Source: Streptomyces sp. NBC_01016
GTDB taxonomy: Bacteria > Actinomycetota > Actinomycetes > Streptomycetales > Streptomycetaceae
NCBI RefSeq assembly: GCF_026341035.1
Contig: NZ_JAPEOQ010000001.1
Coordinates: 4,278,001 to 4,342,000, forward strand
Length of the DNA: 64,000 nt
Direction: 5' to 3'
The number at the start of each line of letters is the position of its first letter. Position 1 is the first letter of the stretch. Below are positions 20,132 to 28,376 of the stretch, in pieces. The position numbers were made by a program, and so were the translations under genes. The notes below the pieces were generated by a model that saw nothing but the letters and a program-made list of their open reading frames with translations, searched no databases and was not told the origin of the DNA.

Positions 20132-20866
20132 ATGGGGTTTCAGGAACGTACGCGGTTCGGGCGGTTGGGCCGGTCGGCGGTGCCGGCCGCGCTCACGGTG
20201 CTGTTGCTCGCGGGGTGCCAGGGGGTCGGCAGCGGATCCGACGACCCGGCGCAGGGCGCCGAACCCTCGACCTCGGCGAGCGCGACCACCGGCGCCCCCG
20301 CGCAGGAGGGCACCCTCCCCGGCGTGCCGAGCGCGGACGACGCCCGCGCCGAACTGGCCGAACTGAAGGTGGCACCCCACGGCTCCATGTCCGGCTACAG
20401 CCGTGACAAGTTCCCGCACTGGGAGGAGCAGGGCGACAACTGCACCACCCGCGAAGCGGTCCTCAAGCGCGACGGCAAGGACGTGAAGACGGACGACGAG
20501 TGCCGCGCGGTCTCCGGGAACTGGGTCAGCATCTACGACGGCGAGAAGTTCACGGACTCCGGGGACCTCGACATCGACCACACCGTGCCGCTCGCCAACG
20601 CCTGGCGCTCCGGCGCCGACCAGTGGACGCAGGAGCAGCGCAAGACGTTCGCCAACGACCTGAAGCACCCCCAACTCCTGTCGGTGTCCGCCCACTCGAA
20701 CCGCTCCAAGGGCGACCAGGGGCCCGACGAGTGGCAGCCGGACGCCAAGGACTACTGGTGCACGTACGCCCGCTCCTGGGTGTCGGTGAAGTCGACGTAC
20801 GAACTGACGGTCACCGACGCCGAGAAGGCCGAGCTGACCACGATGCTGGGCACGTGTTCCGCATGA
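20132..20866 (+). CDS. Exported HNH-family endonuclease lipoprotein (DUF1524-like)
   Basis: 244 residues from ATG 20132; a TTG at 20123 is closer to GGAAGG (20114) and is a real alternative. Lipoprotein signal VPAALTVLLLAGC (Cys near 30), then a low-complexity Ser/Thr linker. The nuclease domain (about 85-240) has the HNH core DLDIDHTVPLANAWRSGA, followed by the helix HPQLLSVSAHSNRSKGDQGP with the second metal ligands. CTYARSW and the paired Cys residues suggest disulfides outside the cell. Probably degrades extracellular nucleic acid for nutrition or defence. The small gene at 20863 overlaps its stop. Confidence 0.85.
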   Translation: MGFQERTRFGRLGRSAVPAALTVLLLAGCQGVGSGSDDPAQGAEPSTSASATTGAPAQEGTLPGVPSADDARAELAELKVAPHGSMSGYSRDKFPHWEEQGDNCTTREAVLKRDGKDVKTDDECRAVSGNWVSIYDGEKFTDSGDLDIDHTVPLANAWRSGADQWTQEQRKTFANDLKHPQLLSVSAHSNRSKGDQGPDEWQPDAKDYWCTYARSWVSVKSTYELTVTDAEKAELTTMLGTCSA

Positions 20867-21159
20867 GCGGGGACGACATGAGCGGGGACGAGAAGAAGGC
20901 CGAGACCCTCACCGGCGAGGTGCACGCGGGCCCCGGCGGCGCCATGACCGACGAGGTCGGCGTGGTCACCGGGGACCTCACCGTCGCCACCGTCCGGGAG
21001 GCCGGGGACCGGGCCCGGATCGCCGTCCAGTACACCGGCGCCGACGAGTGGTACACCCTCACCGGCAGCCCCGCGACGGTGCCGCCCGGCGGACTGGCCG
21101 CCCTCCACGCGGAGGTGCTGCGCAGCGTGGAGCGCGGGGGAGGCGCGGTCAGCCCCTGA
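20863..21159 (+). CDS. Small hypothetical protein
   Basis: 98 residues; ATG 20863 overlaps the HNH stop (ATGA), or ATG 20878 with a GGGGA site. Acidic and soluble, without a signal or membrane segment. The central part (VGVVTGDLTVATVREAGDRARIAVQYTG) looks like a small beta-rich domain. I do not recognise the family. Translational coupling to the nuclease suggests a partner or an immunity/inhibitor role, but nothing in the sequence proves it. Confidence 0.7.
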   Translation: MSGDDMSGDEKKAETLTGEVHAGPGGAMTDEVGVVTGDLTVATVREAGDRARIAVQYTGADEWYTLTGSPATVPPGGLAALHAEVLRSVERGGGAVSP

Positions 21160-21166
21160 GGCGCTG

Positions 21167-21204
21167 GGTCCTGATGACAGGCCCCACAGCCTGTCGACAG
21201 GACC
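21167..21204. terminator. Bidirectional hairpin terminator
   Basis: GGTCCTG-AT-GACAGGC, loop CCCACA, GCCTGTC-GA-CAGGACC: fourteen pairs with one 2-base internal loop. It lies between the plus-strand small gene and the convergent phosphotriesterase stop. Confidence 0.7.
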
Positions 21205-22163
21205 TAACTCTCGAAGTGGCGCCGCGGGTTGGCCCGCAGGATCGTGTCGATGTCGTCCTTGGACACACCCTTGTCGGCGAGGGCGGGCAGTACGTCCTCG
21301 CTGATGTGCCGGTAGTTCCAGTGCGGGGCGACCTCGGCGCGGTCGATGTCGCCGAACCAGTCGATGAGACACGCGGCGTCGTGCGAGATCGTGATCCGGT
21401 CGGTGTAGCCGCGGCGCACCAGCTCCACGATGGTGTCGACGCGCTGTTCGGTGGTCAGTGGTGTGTCGAGCCCGAACCGGTCCATGCCGAGGTACGAGCC
21501 GGCGTCGGCGAGCCGCATCAGGTGGTCCAGGTCAGCGGTGTCCCCGGAGTGGCCGATCACGACACGCGTGAGGTCGACGCCCTCCTCGGCGAGCACGCGC
21601 TGCGCGACGAGCCCCGACTCCGATGCCGGGTGGGTGTGCACGGTGATCGGCGCCCCGGTGCGTACGGACGCCTGACCGACCGCCCGCATGGCCCGCTCGA
21701 CGCCTGGGGTGAGGCCCTGTTCCTCAATGGCGCACTTGAGGAACGCGGCCCGCACACCGGTGTCCGCGATGCCCTCGGTCAGATCCTTCACGAACAGGTC
21801 GATGAGCGGATCGGGGCCGCCGAACAGGGTGCCGGGACCGTTGTAGTGGAACTGGAACGGCAGGTCGTTGTACGTGTAGAGACCGGTCGCGGGGACGATG
21901 TTGAGGTCCGTGCGCGCGGCGATCTTCTGGATGCGGGGGATGTACCGGCCGAGACCGAGCACCGTCGGGTCGAGGATCGTGTCGATGCCGAGGCCCTTGA
22001 GCTCGTTCAGCTGGGCGACGGCGTCGTCGACGACGGCCTGCTCGTCCCACTCCGCGTAGTTCTGCCGGAACTCCTCGCCGACGATGACGACGTGTTCATG
22101 GACGAGTACGTTCCCGAGTTCGCTGGAGTCGATCGGACCGCGGACCGTCCAGACCTGCGTCAT
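21204..22163 (-). CDS. Phosphotriesterase-family metal-dependent hydrolase
   Basis: 319 residues from ATG 22163 (GAGG 8 bases upstream; earlier in-frame codons encode low-complexity sequence). Amidohydrolase TIM barrel with the binuclear metal ligands in order: LVHEHVVI (HxH), LKCAIEEQG (the Lys expected to be carboxylated), TVHTHP, VVIGHSGD and TISHDAA (Asp). Most bacterial relatives are lactonases or phosphotriesterase-like promiscuous hydrolases, so the physiological substrate is open. Stands alone between two terminators. Confidence 0.88.
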   Translation of the reverse strand: MTQVWTVRGPIDSSELGNVLVHEHVVIVGEEFRQNYAEWDEQAVVDDAVAQLNELKGLGIDTILDPTVLGLGRYIPRIQKIAARTDLNIVPATGLYTYNDLPFQFHYNGPGTLFGGPDPLIDLFVKDLTEGIADTGVRAAFLKCAIEEQGLTPGVERAMRAVGQASVRTGAPITVHTHPASESGLVAQRVLAEEGVDLTRVVIGHSGDTADLDHLMRLADAGSYLGMDRFGLDTPLTTEQRVDTIVELVRRGYTDRITISHDAACLIDWFGDIDRAEVAPHWNYRHISEDVLPALADKGVSKDDIDTILRANPRRHFES

Positions 22164-22335
22164 CGGCGCGCCTCTCGATGTGGACGTCGGAGTTGACGTC
22201 GGATTCAAGGTGAGCCGAGCGTCCCGCCGGGTGCCCGCGGGCGTCAAGGTGTGCGACGGGTGTGATCGGAAGAAGGCCCGTCGGCGGAGTCTCCAGGGCG
22301 TTGGGGGCCGCCCCGAAGTCCGGCCGACGAGCGAC

Positions 22336-22953
22336 TCACAGGCGGCGGATCCAGGCGGCGGCGCCGTGGCCCACCACGAGATAGATCACCGCGGGCAGTG
22401 CGTTGTTGAAGAAGACGCGCAGCCCCTCGGTGTCCATGGTGAAGATGTCCTGCGACCAGCCGGCGAGCCAGTCGGCCATGCCGTGCACGAAGTCGACGAA
22501 CACGTTCGACTGGTTCGCGTCGAGCAGGTACAGCAGGATCCAGAGGCCGAGGAAGACCGCGGCGATGTCGGCCAGGGTGTGCACGATCAGGGCGAAGCGG
22601 TCCGCGCCACGGCCGCTGCGGTTGCGCACCGGGCGGCCGGACGGGGTGAACCCGGAGTTCTGGCCGTAGCCGGTGTGGGGGACGGGCTGGTACGGCACGT
22701 CCGGGTCCTGGCGGTAGGCGGGCGGCGGGGGACCGTCGTACGGGGGGCGTTGGCCACCGTCGTACGGGGCGCGGGGACCACCGTCGTACGGGGCGCCGGG
22801 GCCGCCGTCGTACGGAGTACCGGGGCCGCCGTGTATCGGGGCGGTGTCTCCGCCTTGTGCGGGATAAGGGCCCCTATGGGGAGGCCTGTTCGGGCTGGAA
22901 CCGTATGGGGCATTGTTCGGAATGCCGTCGCTGGGGTGAGTCACGGGCGGCAT
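22336..22953 (-). CDS. Pro/Gly repeat-rich membrane protein of unknown function
   Basis: 205 residues. The first 115 are disordered and rich in Pro, Gly, Tyr and Asp, including about four PYDGG repeats encoded by a 24-bp tandem repeat. The C-terminal 90 hold two hydrophobic segments (ADIAAVFLGLWILLYLLDA and VFFNNALPAVIYLVVGHGAA) around an extracellular loop. The layout suggests a cytoplasmic scaffold tail on a small membrane domain. Function unknown; widespread in Streptomyces. Confidence 0.8.
   Translation of the reverse strand: MPPVTHPSDGIPNNAPYGSSPNRPPHRGPYPAQGGDTAPIHGGPGTPYDGGPGAPYDGGPRAPYDGGQRPPYDGPPPPAYRQDPDVPYQPVPHTGYGQNSGFTPSGRPVRNRSGRGADRFALIVHTLADIAAVFLGLWILLYLLDANQSNVFVDFVHGMADWLAGWSQDIFTMDTEGLRVFFNNALPAVIYLVVGHGAAAWIRRL
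22733..22828. repeat. 24-bp coding tandem repeat (PYDGG repeats)
   Basis: CCGTCGTACGG occurs at 22733, 22757, 22781 and 22805, a constant 24-base period. On the minus strand each unit encodes one PYDGG-containing octapeptide. Confidence 0.85.
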
Positions 22954-23095
22954 GTTGCCCGTCCCGAGCGGCCGAAACCCGCTTCACCGTCACTCCACAG
23001 ACACCGCGCATCACGGACGTCCTGTCGAGAGAAAGTCGCGTCGGTGGCCCGGCTGGACAGATGGTCCGGTGGGGCGACGGGGCGGAAGCCGGGGA

Positions 23096-23112
23096 CTGGG
23101 CCAATGGCCCAG
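23096..23112. promoter_or_regulatory. Perfect hairpin in the 296-base divergent region
   Basis: CTGGGCC-AAT-GGCCCAG, perfect 7-bp arms. It lies in the gap between the repeat-rich protein (22953, minus) and the FUSC protein (23250, plus). I see no other clear signal there. It could be an operator or structured leader. Confidence 0.4.
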
Positions 23113-23249
23113 CGATTCCGGGCTCTGTTGAACCACGGGCCCCACAGGTGCTGAGATGGGCCTGTCGATGGCGCTGCGGACCCGGGAGGGTCTCCGCGGC
23201 GCCTTTTCCATGTCAGGAGACGGACGCGGTACGGAAGGGGCGGGGCACG

Positions 23250-24740
23250 TTGCTGAAGAGGGCGTTCGTGGCGGCGGATCCGGGGCGGATACGGCTGCGG
23301 TTCGCGACGCGGGCCGTGCTGGGGATCGGGCTCGCCGTCGCACTGTGCGGCGCGGTCGGGCAGTCGCTGACCGGTGCGATCACGGGCGGCCTCGCCGCGC
23401 TGCTCGCGCTGTTCACGGTGACCGACGCGACGGTGCGCGGGCAGGCCGTCACGACGGCGCTGCTGCCGGCCGTCGGGCTGCCGGTGCTCGCGCTCGCCGC
23501 GGCCCTGCACGACATCCCCCTCGCGCGCGATCTCGCCTTCCTGGCCGTCGTGGGAGCGGGCGTGTACGCGCGGCGGTGGGGGCCGCGCGGGCACTCGCTC
23601 GGGGTCTTCGCGTTCATGACCTTCTTCGCCTCCCAGTTCCTGCACACCGTGCCGCGGCAACTGCCCGAGCTGTACGTCGCCGTGCTGCTGTCGCTCGGCG
23701 CGGCGGCGGTCGTCCGGTTCGGGGTGTGGTGCTACGAGCGGCGGCTCCCGGCGCCCGTCGGCGTGCCCGCGCCGACCGGGGGCACGGGGCTCGCGCGGAT
23801 CACGACGCGGCAGGCCGTGCAGGCGACCGTGGGGGCGGGATTCGCGCTCGGCATCGGGCAGCTGCTCTCGGACCAGCGGTGGTACTGGGCCGTGGGCGCG
23901 ACGTGGTGGGTGTTCGTGGCGACGACGTCGCGCGGCGAGACGGTGGTGCGGGGCTTCAGGCGGTCCCTGGGGACGGTGCTCGGCATCGGGCTCGGGTTCC
24001 TGGTCGCCGTCCCGCTGCACGACCACGCGGTGGCCGCCGCCGTGATCGTCGCGGTCAGCGTCTTCGGGATCTTCTACACCGCGCACGTCTCGTACACCTG
24101 GATGATGCTCGCGGTCACGGTGATGGCGAGCATGCTGTACGGGCTCCTCGGCGTGCTCCACCCGGCGCTGCTGGCCCTCCGGGTGGGGGAGACGGCGGTC
24201 GGTTCGCTCGGCGCCGCGCTCGCGGTGCTGCTCCTGCTGCCCGTGACCACGCACTCCGTGACCGAGGCATGGGTCGAGCGGGCGCTGCGGTGTGTGCACG
24301 CGTGCGCGGCCGAGACGGCGGCGCGGCTGAGCGGCGACGCGAGCGCCGATCCGGCGCCGCGCGTCGCGGAACTGGAGCACATCCTCGGGCGGGTACGGCT
24401 GTCGTTGTCGCCGCTCGTGCATCCGCTGAGCCCCGTGAAGGCCCGGAAGGGCCGGGCCCGGCAGGTGCTCACGCTGCTCGACGACTGTGCGCGCGAGGTG
24501 CGGGGGCTGGCGTCCGTCGCCGCGGACCCGGAGGCCTCCCACGACGCGCGGCTCGCAGCGGCGTGCCAGCGGGTGGAGGCGGCGGTCGAGGCGCTCACGG
24601 CTCCCGCGCCGTACGCTCGCGCGGCGGTTGCGGTTCCGCAGGTCGCGGAGGCGGGGCATCCGGTCCTGGCCCACCTGCACGCGCTCGAGCGCGCGCTGGT
24701 GGAGCTGGCGGTACCGCTGCGCGGGGCTCGGGAGGCGTAG
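23250..24740 (+). CDS. FUSC-family integral membrane protein
   Basis: About 496 residues from TTG 23250, with GGAAGGGG 9 bases upstream; earlier in-frame codons read as non-coding. Two sets of about four to six short helices (from about residue 15 and from about 190, RQAVQATVGAGFALGIGQLL). The conserved FUSC/aromatic-acid-exporter motif is DQRWYWAVGATWWVFVATTSRGETV. A long helical cytoplasmic C-terminus contains a possible coiled coil. Relatives are proposed exporters of aromatic acids or other small molecules; the substrate here is unknown. A dispersed repeat and hairpin begin at its stop codon. Confidence 0.85.
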   Translation: MLKRAFVAADPGRIRLRFATRAVLGIGLAVALCGAVGQSLTGAITGGLAALLALFTVTDATVRGQAVTTALLPAVGLPVLALAAALHDIPLARDLAFLAVVGAGVYARRWGPRGHSLGVFAFMTFFASQFLHTVPRQLPELYVAVLLSLGAAAVVRFGVWCYERRLPAPVGVPAPTGGTGLARITTRQAVQATVGAGFALGIGQLLSDQRWYWAVGATWWVFVATTSRGETVVRGFRRSLGTVLGIGLGFLVAVPLHDHAVAAAVIVAVSVFGIFYTAHVSYTWMMLAVTVMASMLYGLLGVLHPALLALRVGETAVGSLGAALAVLLLLPVTTHSVTEAWVERALRCVHACAAETAARLSGDASADPAPRVAELEHILGRVRLSLSPLVHPLSPVKARKGRARQVLTLLDDCAREVRGLASVAADPEASHDARLAAACQRVEAAVEALTAPAPYARAAVAVPQVAEAGHPVLAHLHALERALVELAVPLRGAREA

Positions 24741-24765
24741 GGCCTGTCGTTTGGATCAGGCCGGG
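24740..24765. repeat. Dispersed element GGGCCTGTCGTTTGGATC, copy 1
   Basis: First of three locations of this element in the window (also 26381-26439 as an inverted pair, and 35269-35290). It starts at the FUSC stop codon. Confidence 0.75.
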
Positions 24766-24788
24766 CGCGCAGTCGGCCGCGCGCGCCC
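24763..24788. terminator. Hairpin after the FUSC gene
   Basis: GGGCGCGC (24763-24770) pairs perfectly with GCGCGCCC (24781-24788) around a 10-base loop. The rest of the gap to the NOS gene (24789-25019) shows no feature I can support. Confidence 0.55.
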
Positions 24789-25019
24789 CGGGCGCAGTTC
24801 CATGCGCTCCCCGCGCCTCCGTAACCGGGCGCCGACCGGGGTCGGCTTGTGGTTGTCTCGCAGCGGCGTGGACACCGCCGCATCGTTTGAGGCACGTGTC
24901 CGGGGCACATACAGGGTGGATCAGTTCGCCCGACGGGTAGACCCCGCGCCATCGAATCCAGGGCGCACGTCCGTGCGGGAGCGGGTCGCGCGCCGATGAC
25001 CAGTCGCTGGGGGTGCACC

Positions 25020-26378
25020 ATGCGTAGCAACCTGCGCCGGAACGGAACACGAGCCGTGGAGGACGTGACGAACGCGAGGAGCGCGACGGACCCGGCGGAC
25101 GCCGCCGGCTGGCTGGCCCTCGCCCCGAACCGGCACACCGGCCCCCGCGCCCCCGAACCACCCCGCCACGACCGCTGCCCGGTCACCGCCGATGGCACCC
25201 GCCCCAGGCCCGCCACCCCCACCCCACGCGGCACCGGCGAAGTCGCACACGCCGCGGCCGCGTTCGTCCGCCAGCACCACGCGGAGCAGGGGCTCGGCGA
25301 CCCGGCCGCCCGCCTCGCCGAGGTCGACGCGGAGCTCGCGGCCACGGGCACGTACACGCACACCCCGCAGGAACTCGTCTTCGGCGCCCGCGTCGCCTGG
25401 CGCAACGCCAACCGCTGCATAGGCCGCCTCTACTGGCAGTCCCTGCGCGTACGCGACCTGCGGCACCTCACCGCCGCCGAGGACATCGCCGAGGCCTGCG
25501 CCGACCATCTGCGCGAGGCGGCCCCCGGCGGCCGCATCCGCCCGCTCATCACGGTCTTCGCCCCCGACCGGCCGGACCACTCCGGCCCCCGTATCTGGAA
25601 CGAACAACTCATCCGCTACGCCGGCTACGTCCAGCGCGACGGCCATGTGGTCGGGGACCCGCGCGGCACCGGACTCACGGCGTACGCCCGCCGCCTGGGC
25701 TGGCGCGGCGGCGCCGGCAGCCCCTTCGACGTACTGCCGCTGCTCGTCCAGGCGGACCCGCGCCGACCGCCCCGCTGCTTCGACCTCCCCTCCGACGCGA
25801 TCCTCGAAGTCCCGTTGCGGCACCCGGAGTTCGACTGGTGGTCCGATCTCGGCCTGCGCTGGCACGCGGTTCCCGCGCTCGCCAACATGTGCCTGGAGAT
25901 CGGCGGCGTCTGCTACGGCGCGGCCCCCTTCAACGGCTGGTACATGGGCACGGAGATAGGCGCCCGCAACCTCGCCGACACCGACCGTTACAACCTGCTG
26001 CCCTACCTCGCCGAGTGCCTCGGCCTCGACACCTCCAGCGACCGGTCCCTCTGGAAGGACCGCGCCCTCGTCGAGCTGAACCGCTCCGTCCTGCACTCCT
26101 TCGACAGCGCGGGCGTCACCATGGCCGACCACCACACCGAGTCCCGGCGCTTCCTCACCCACGTCGCCCGCGAGGAGTCCCGCGGCCGCGCCGTCGGCGC
26201 CGACTGGTCCTGGATCGTCCCGCCGCTCTCCGGCTCGACGACCCCGGTCTTCCACCGCACGTACGACGACGCACCGGCCACCCCCGCCTACGTCCACCAC
26301 CCCGACGCCCACCCCCGCGCCCGCGGCGAGGAGCCGGCCACGCAACGCCCCACGAGGCCCTGGCGGGACCTGCTCTGA
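25020..26378 (+). CDS. nos: Bacterial nitric oxide synthase oxygenase
   Basis: About 452 residues from ATG 25020; ATG 24996 and GTG 25065 are alternatives, since the first 70 residues are poorly conserved. The NOS oxygenase fold is clear. VAWRNANRCIGRLYW carries the heme-ligating Cys. The substrate and pterin face follows as GGVCYGAAPFNGWYMGTEIGAR, and DHHTESRRF comes later. It makes nitric oxide from L-arginine through N-hydroxyarginine, using heme, a pterin and electrons from separate reductases. There is no reductase domain, as usual in bacteria. No cytochrome P450 nitrating partner (as in thaxtomin synthesis) is adjacent, so general NO signalling or stress protection is more likely. Confidence 0.95.
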   Translation: MRSNLRRNGTRAVEDVTNARSATDPADAAGWLALAPNRHTGPRAPEPPRHDRCPVTADGTRPRPATPTPRGTGEVAHAAAAFVRQHHAEQGLGDPAARLAEVDAELAATGTYTHTPQELVFGARVAWRNANRCIGRLYWQSLRVRDLRHLTAAEDIAEACADHLREAAPGGRIRPLITVFAPDRPDHSGPRIWNEQLIRYAGYVQRDGHVVGDPRGTGLTAYARRLGWRGGAGSPFDVLPLLVQADPRRPPRCFDLPSDAILEVPLRHPEFDWWSDLGLRWHAVPALANMCLEIGGVCYGAAPFNGWYMGTEIGARNLADTDRYNLLPYLAECLGLDTSSDRSLWKDRALVELNRSVLHSFDSAGVTMADHHTESRRFLTHVAREESRGRAVGADWSWIVPPLSGSTTPVFHRTYDDAPATPAYVHHPDAHPRARGEEPATQRPTRPWRDLL

Positions 26379-26380
26379 CC

Positions 26381-26439
26381 CAGGGCCTGCCGTTCGGATC
26401 AGGCCGGGCTCGCGGGGCCGGTCCAAACGACAGGCCCTG
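26381..26439. terminator. Long inverted pair of the GGGCCTGTCGTTTGG element
   Basis: Arm 26381-26397 and arm 26423-26439 are 17-bp inverted copies with two differences, separated by 25 bases. In the minus-strand transcript both differences become G-U pairs, so the stem would be continuous. It lies immediately after the NOS stop and 58 bases before the lactonase gene. Probable terminator built from a dispersed repeat. Confidence 0.65.
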
Positions 26440-26496
26440 GCCCGCTGCTACCGTCGGCGGCGCGGGCGCCGGGTCCGCACGCCGAAAGGGGACGCA

Positions 26497-27537
26497 GTGA
26501 CCGGGAGCCAGGCAGAGCGGGCGTACATCGGATCGTTCACGGCGGCCGGCGGGCGCGGCATCGTGACCGCGGCGCTCGACCCCAAGGACGGCTCGCTCAC
26601 GCTCCTCGACGCCACGGACGAGCTGCCCGACCCCTCGTACCTGACGGTCTCCGGCGGCCTGCTGTACGCGGTGAGCGAGACGGCCGACGGGGCGGTGGCC
26701 GCGTTCCGCACGGACTCGGCGCCGCTGACGCCCGCCGCGCCGCCGGTGCCGGTGGGCGGCGAGAGCCCCACCCATCTGTCCGTCTGGGACGGTCAGGTCC
26801 TGACCGCCAACTACGGTTCCGGCAGCGTCAGTTCGGTCCCGCTGCGCGCCGACGGAATCCCGGCCGGGGGCGCGGCCGAGGTGCACCGCCACACCGGTTC
26901 GGGCCCGCACCCGCAGCGCCAGCAGTCCCCGCACGCCCACCAGATCCGGCCGGACCCCACCGGCGCCTGGGCCCTCGCGGTCGACCTGGGCACGGACTCG
27001 GTCCGTACGTACGCGAAGAACCCCGAAGGAAGCGGCCTCCTGCCGCACCAGGAGACGGCCCTGCGCCCCGGCTCGGGCCCCCGCCACCTGGCCTTCCACC
27101 CGTCGGGCGACTACGTGTACGTCCTCAACGAACTCGCCCCCACGCTGACGGTCTGCGCGTGGAACGCCGCGGACGGCGCCCTCAAGCCGCTCACGGAGAC
27201 CCCGGTTCTGACGGGCGCACCGGCCGGCGACGCGTACCCCTCGGCGCTCGTCGTCGCCCCCGACGGCCGCTTCCTGTGGACGGCGACGCGCGGCGCCGAC
27301 CTGCTCTCCCTCTTCGCCCTCGACCCGACCGGCGAGCGGCCGACCCTCCACGGCACCGTCCCCTGCGGCGGCAACTGGCCCCGCGACCTGGCCCTCGACC
27401 CCTCCGGCCGCTTCCTCTACGCCGCGAACGAGCGCTCCGGCGACGTCACGTGGTTCACGGTCGACCGGGAGTCCGGGGTCCCGGTGCGGGGCGGCAGCGC
27501 GCCGGTGCCGGCGGCGTCCTGCGTGGTGTTCGGCTAG
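26497..27537 (+). CDS. Lactonase-family seven-bladed beta-propeller (YbhE-like)
   Basis: 346 residues; GTG 26497 with GAAAGGGGA upstream. Repeated blade motifs: AYIGSFT, YLTVSGGLLYAVSE, THLSVWDGQVLTANYG, HAHQIRPDPTGAWALAVDLG, HLAFHPSGDYVYVLNE, SALVVAPDGRFLWTA and DLALDPSGRFLYAANE. The best-known relative is the 6-phosphogluconolactonase YbhE (Pgl), which hydrolyses 6-phosphogluconolactone in the pentose phosphate pathway. Other members have unknown lactone substrates. No signal peptide, so cytoplasmic. Its stop overlaps the stop of the convergent methyltransferase (CTAG). Confidence 0.88.
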   Translation: MTGSQAERAYIGSFTAAGGRGIVTAALDPKDGSLTLLDATDELPDPSYLTVSGGLLYAVSETADGAVAAFRTDSAPLTPAAPPVPVGGESPTHLSVWDGQVLTANYGSGSVSSVPLRADGIPAGGAAEVHRHTGSGPHPQRQQSPHAHQIRPDPTGAWALAVDLGTDSVRTYAKNPEGSGLLPHQETALRPGSGPRHLAFHPSGDYVYVLNELAPTLTVCAWNAADGALKPLTETPVLTGAPAGDAYPSALVVAPDGRFLWTATRGADLLSLFALDPTGERPTLHGTVPCGGNWPRDLALDPSGRFLYAANERSGDVTWFTVDRESGVPVRGGSAPVPAASCVVFG

Positions 27538-28184
27538 ACCGCCGGCTCTGCCACACCCACGAGGTAGTTCCGCGCCGCAGGGCGTACGTCCGCCGCCCAG
27601 CCGAGGGAGGCCAGGTCACCGGTCAGTGCCTCGGCCTCGTGGAAGACCTTCACGATGCGGTACCGGCTGCCGTCGTCGAGCTCGCGCACCGCGGCCGGGG
27701 CGGACTCGTCCGTCAGCAGTTCCTCGTCCGCGGCCATGGACGGGCCGTCGTCGACGAAGACCACTTTGCCGCCGGGAGCGAGGGAGGCGGCGACCGAGCT
27801 CCAGAACCCCGGCATCCGGGCCGGCGGCACGTGCGACAGCCAGAATCCGAAGAACACGGTGTCGTAGCGCCGCGACGGCCGCCAGTCGAACAGATCGGCC
27901 TGCTCGAAGCGGACGTTGGGCGCGGACACCCGCTCCCGTGCGATCGCGAGCACTTCCTCCGACGCGTCGACGGCGGTCACGGACGTGACCCGCGGCGCGA
28001 ACCGCGCGGTCCACTGCCCGGTCCCACAGGCCAGCTCCAGCACGTCCCCGCGCACGGGCCACTCCGCGCTGCCCCGCAACAACTCCTGCAAGTCCGCCCG
28101 CTGCGCATAGGGCCGGTCGTACTCGGGCGCCCGCGCCCGGTAGTAGGCCAGCTGTTCCGTCACCAAGGCGTCATCGAGGGTCAT
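27534..28184 (-). CDS. Class I SAM-dependent methyltransferase
   Basis: 216 residues from ATG 28184. Motif I VLELACGTGQWT, motif II VTAVDASEEVLAIA and FEQADLFDW after it; the post-I region is FFGFWLSHVPP. A small-molecule O/N-methyltransferase of the Methyltransf_11/25 type; acceptor unknown. It is convergent with the lactonase gene and shares its last two stop-codon bases (27535-27536), so no terminator fits between them. Confidence 0.88.
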   Translation of the reverse strand: MTLDDALVTEQLAYYRARAPEYDRPYAQRADLQELLRGSAEWPVRGDVLELACGTGQWTARFAPRVTSVTAVDASEEVLAIARERVSAPNVRFEQADLFDWRPSRRYDTVFFGFWLSHVPPARMPGFWSSVAASLAPGGKVVFVDDGPSMAADEELLTDESAPAAVRELDDGSRYRIVKVFHEAEALTGDLASLGWAADVRPAARNYLVGVAEPAV

Positions 28185-28212
28185 CCCCCGACCGTAACGG
28201 CCAACGATCACC

Positions 28213-28327
28213 CTCGTCAGGCATTCAACCGCCAAGCCCGTCAGGCGTTCAACCGCCAAGTCCGACCGGCGATTCGACCATCAAGCCCGTCCGGTCAATC
28301 AATCCAGCCCGTCCGGCGATTGAGGAC
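28213..28327. repeat. Degenerate 24-bp tandem array, about five units
   Basis: Units start at 28213, 28237, 28261, 28286 and 28308; the consensus resembles CCCGTCAGGCGTTCAACC. The last unit, CCCGTCCGGCGATTGAGGAC, is the streptomycete downstream repeat also present at 42066. The array abuts the terminator at 28328. Confidence 0.8.
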
Positions 28328-28363
28328 AAAAAAACGGGGTCCGGGACATCGTCCCGGACCCCG
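28328..28363 (-). terminator. Strong intrinsic terminator
   Basis: Perfect 13-bp arms (28335-28347 and 28351-28363), a 3-base loop and seven T residues on the minus strand (AAAAAAA at 28328-28334). A textbook Rho-independent terminator, rare in such GC-rich DNA, for the CbiX-like gene ending at 28377. Confidence 0.9.
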
Positions 28364-28376
28364 AACCCCCAACGGC

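Noticed and set aside
24856..24999. Short plus-strand frame upstream of the NOS gene
   Set aside because: No start with a ribosome site, no recognisable motif, weak codon bias.
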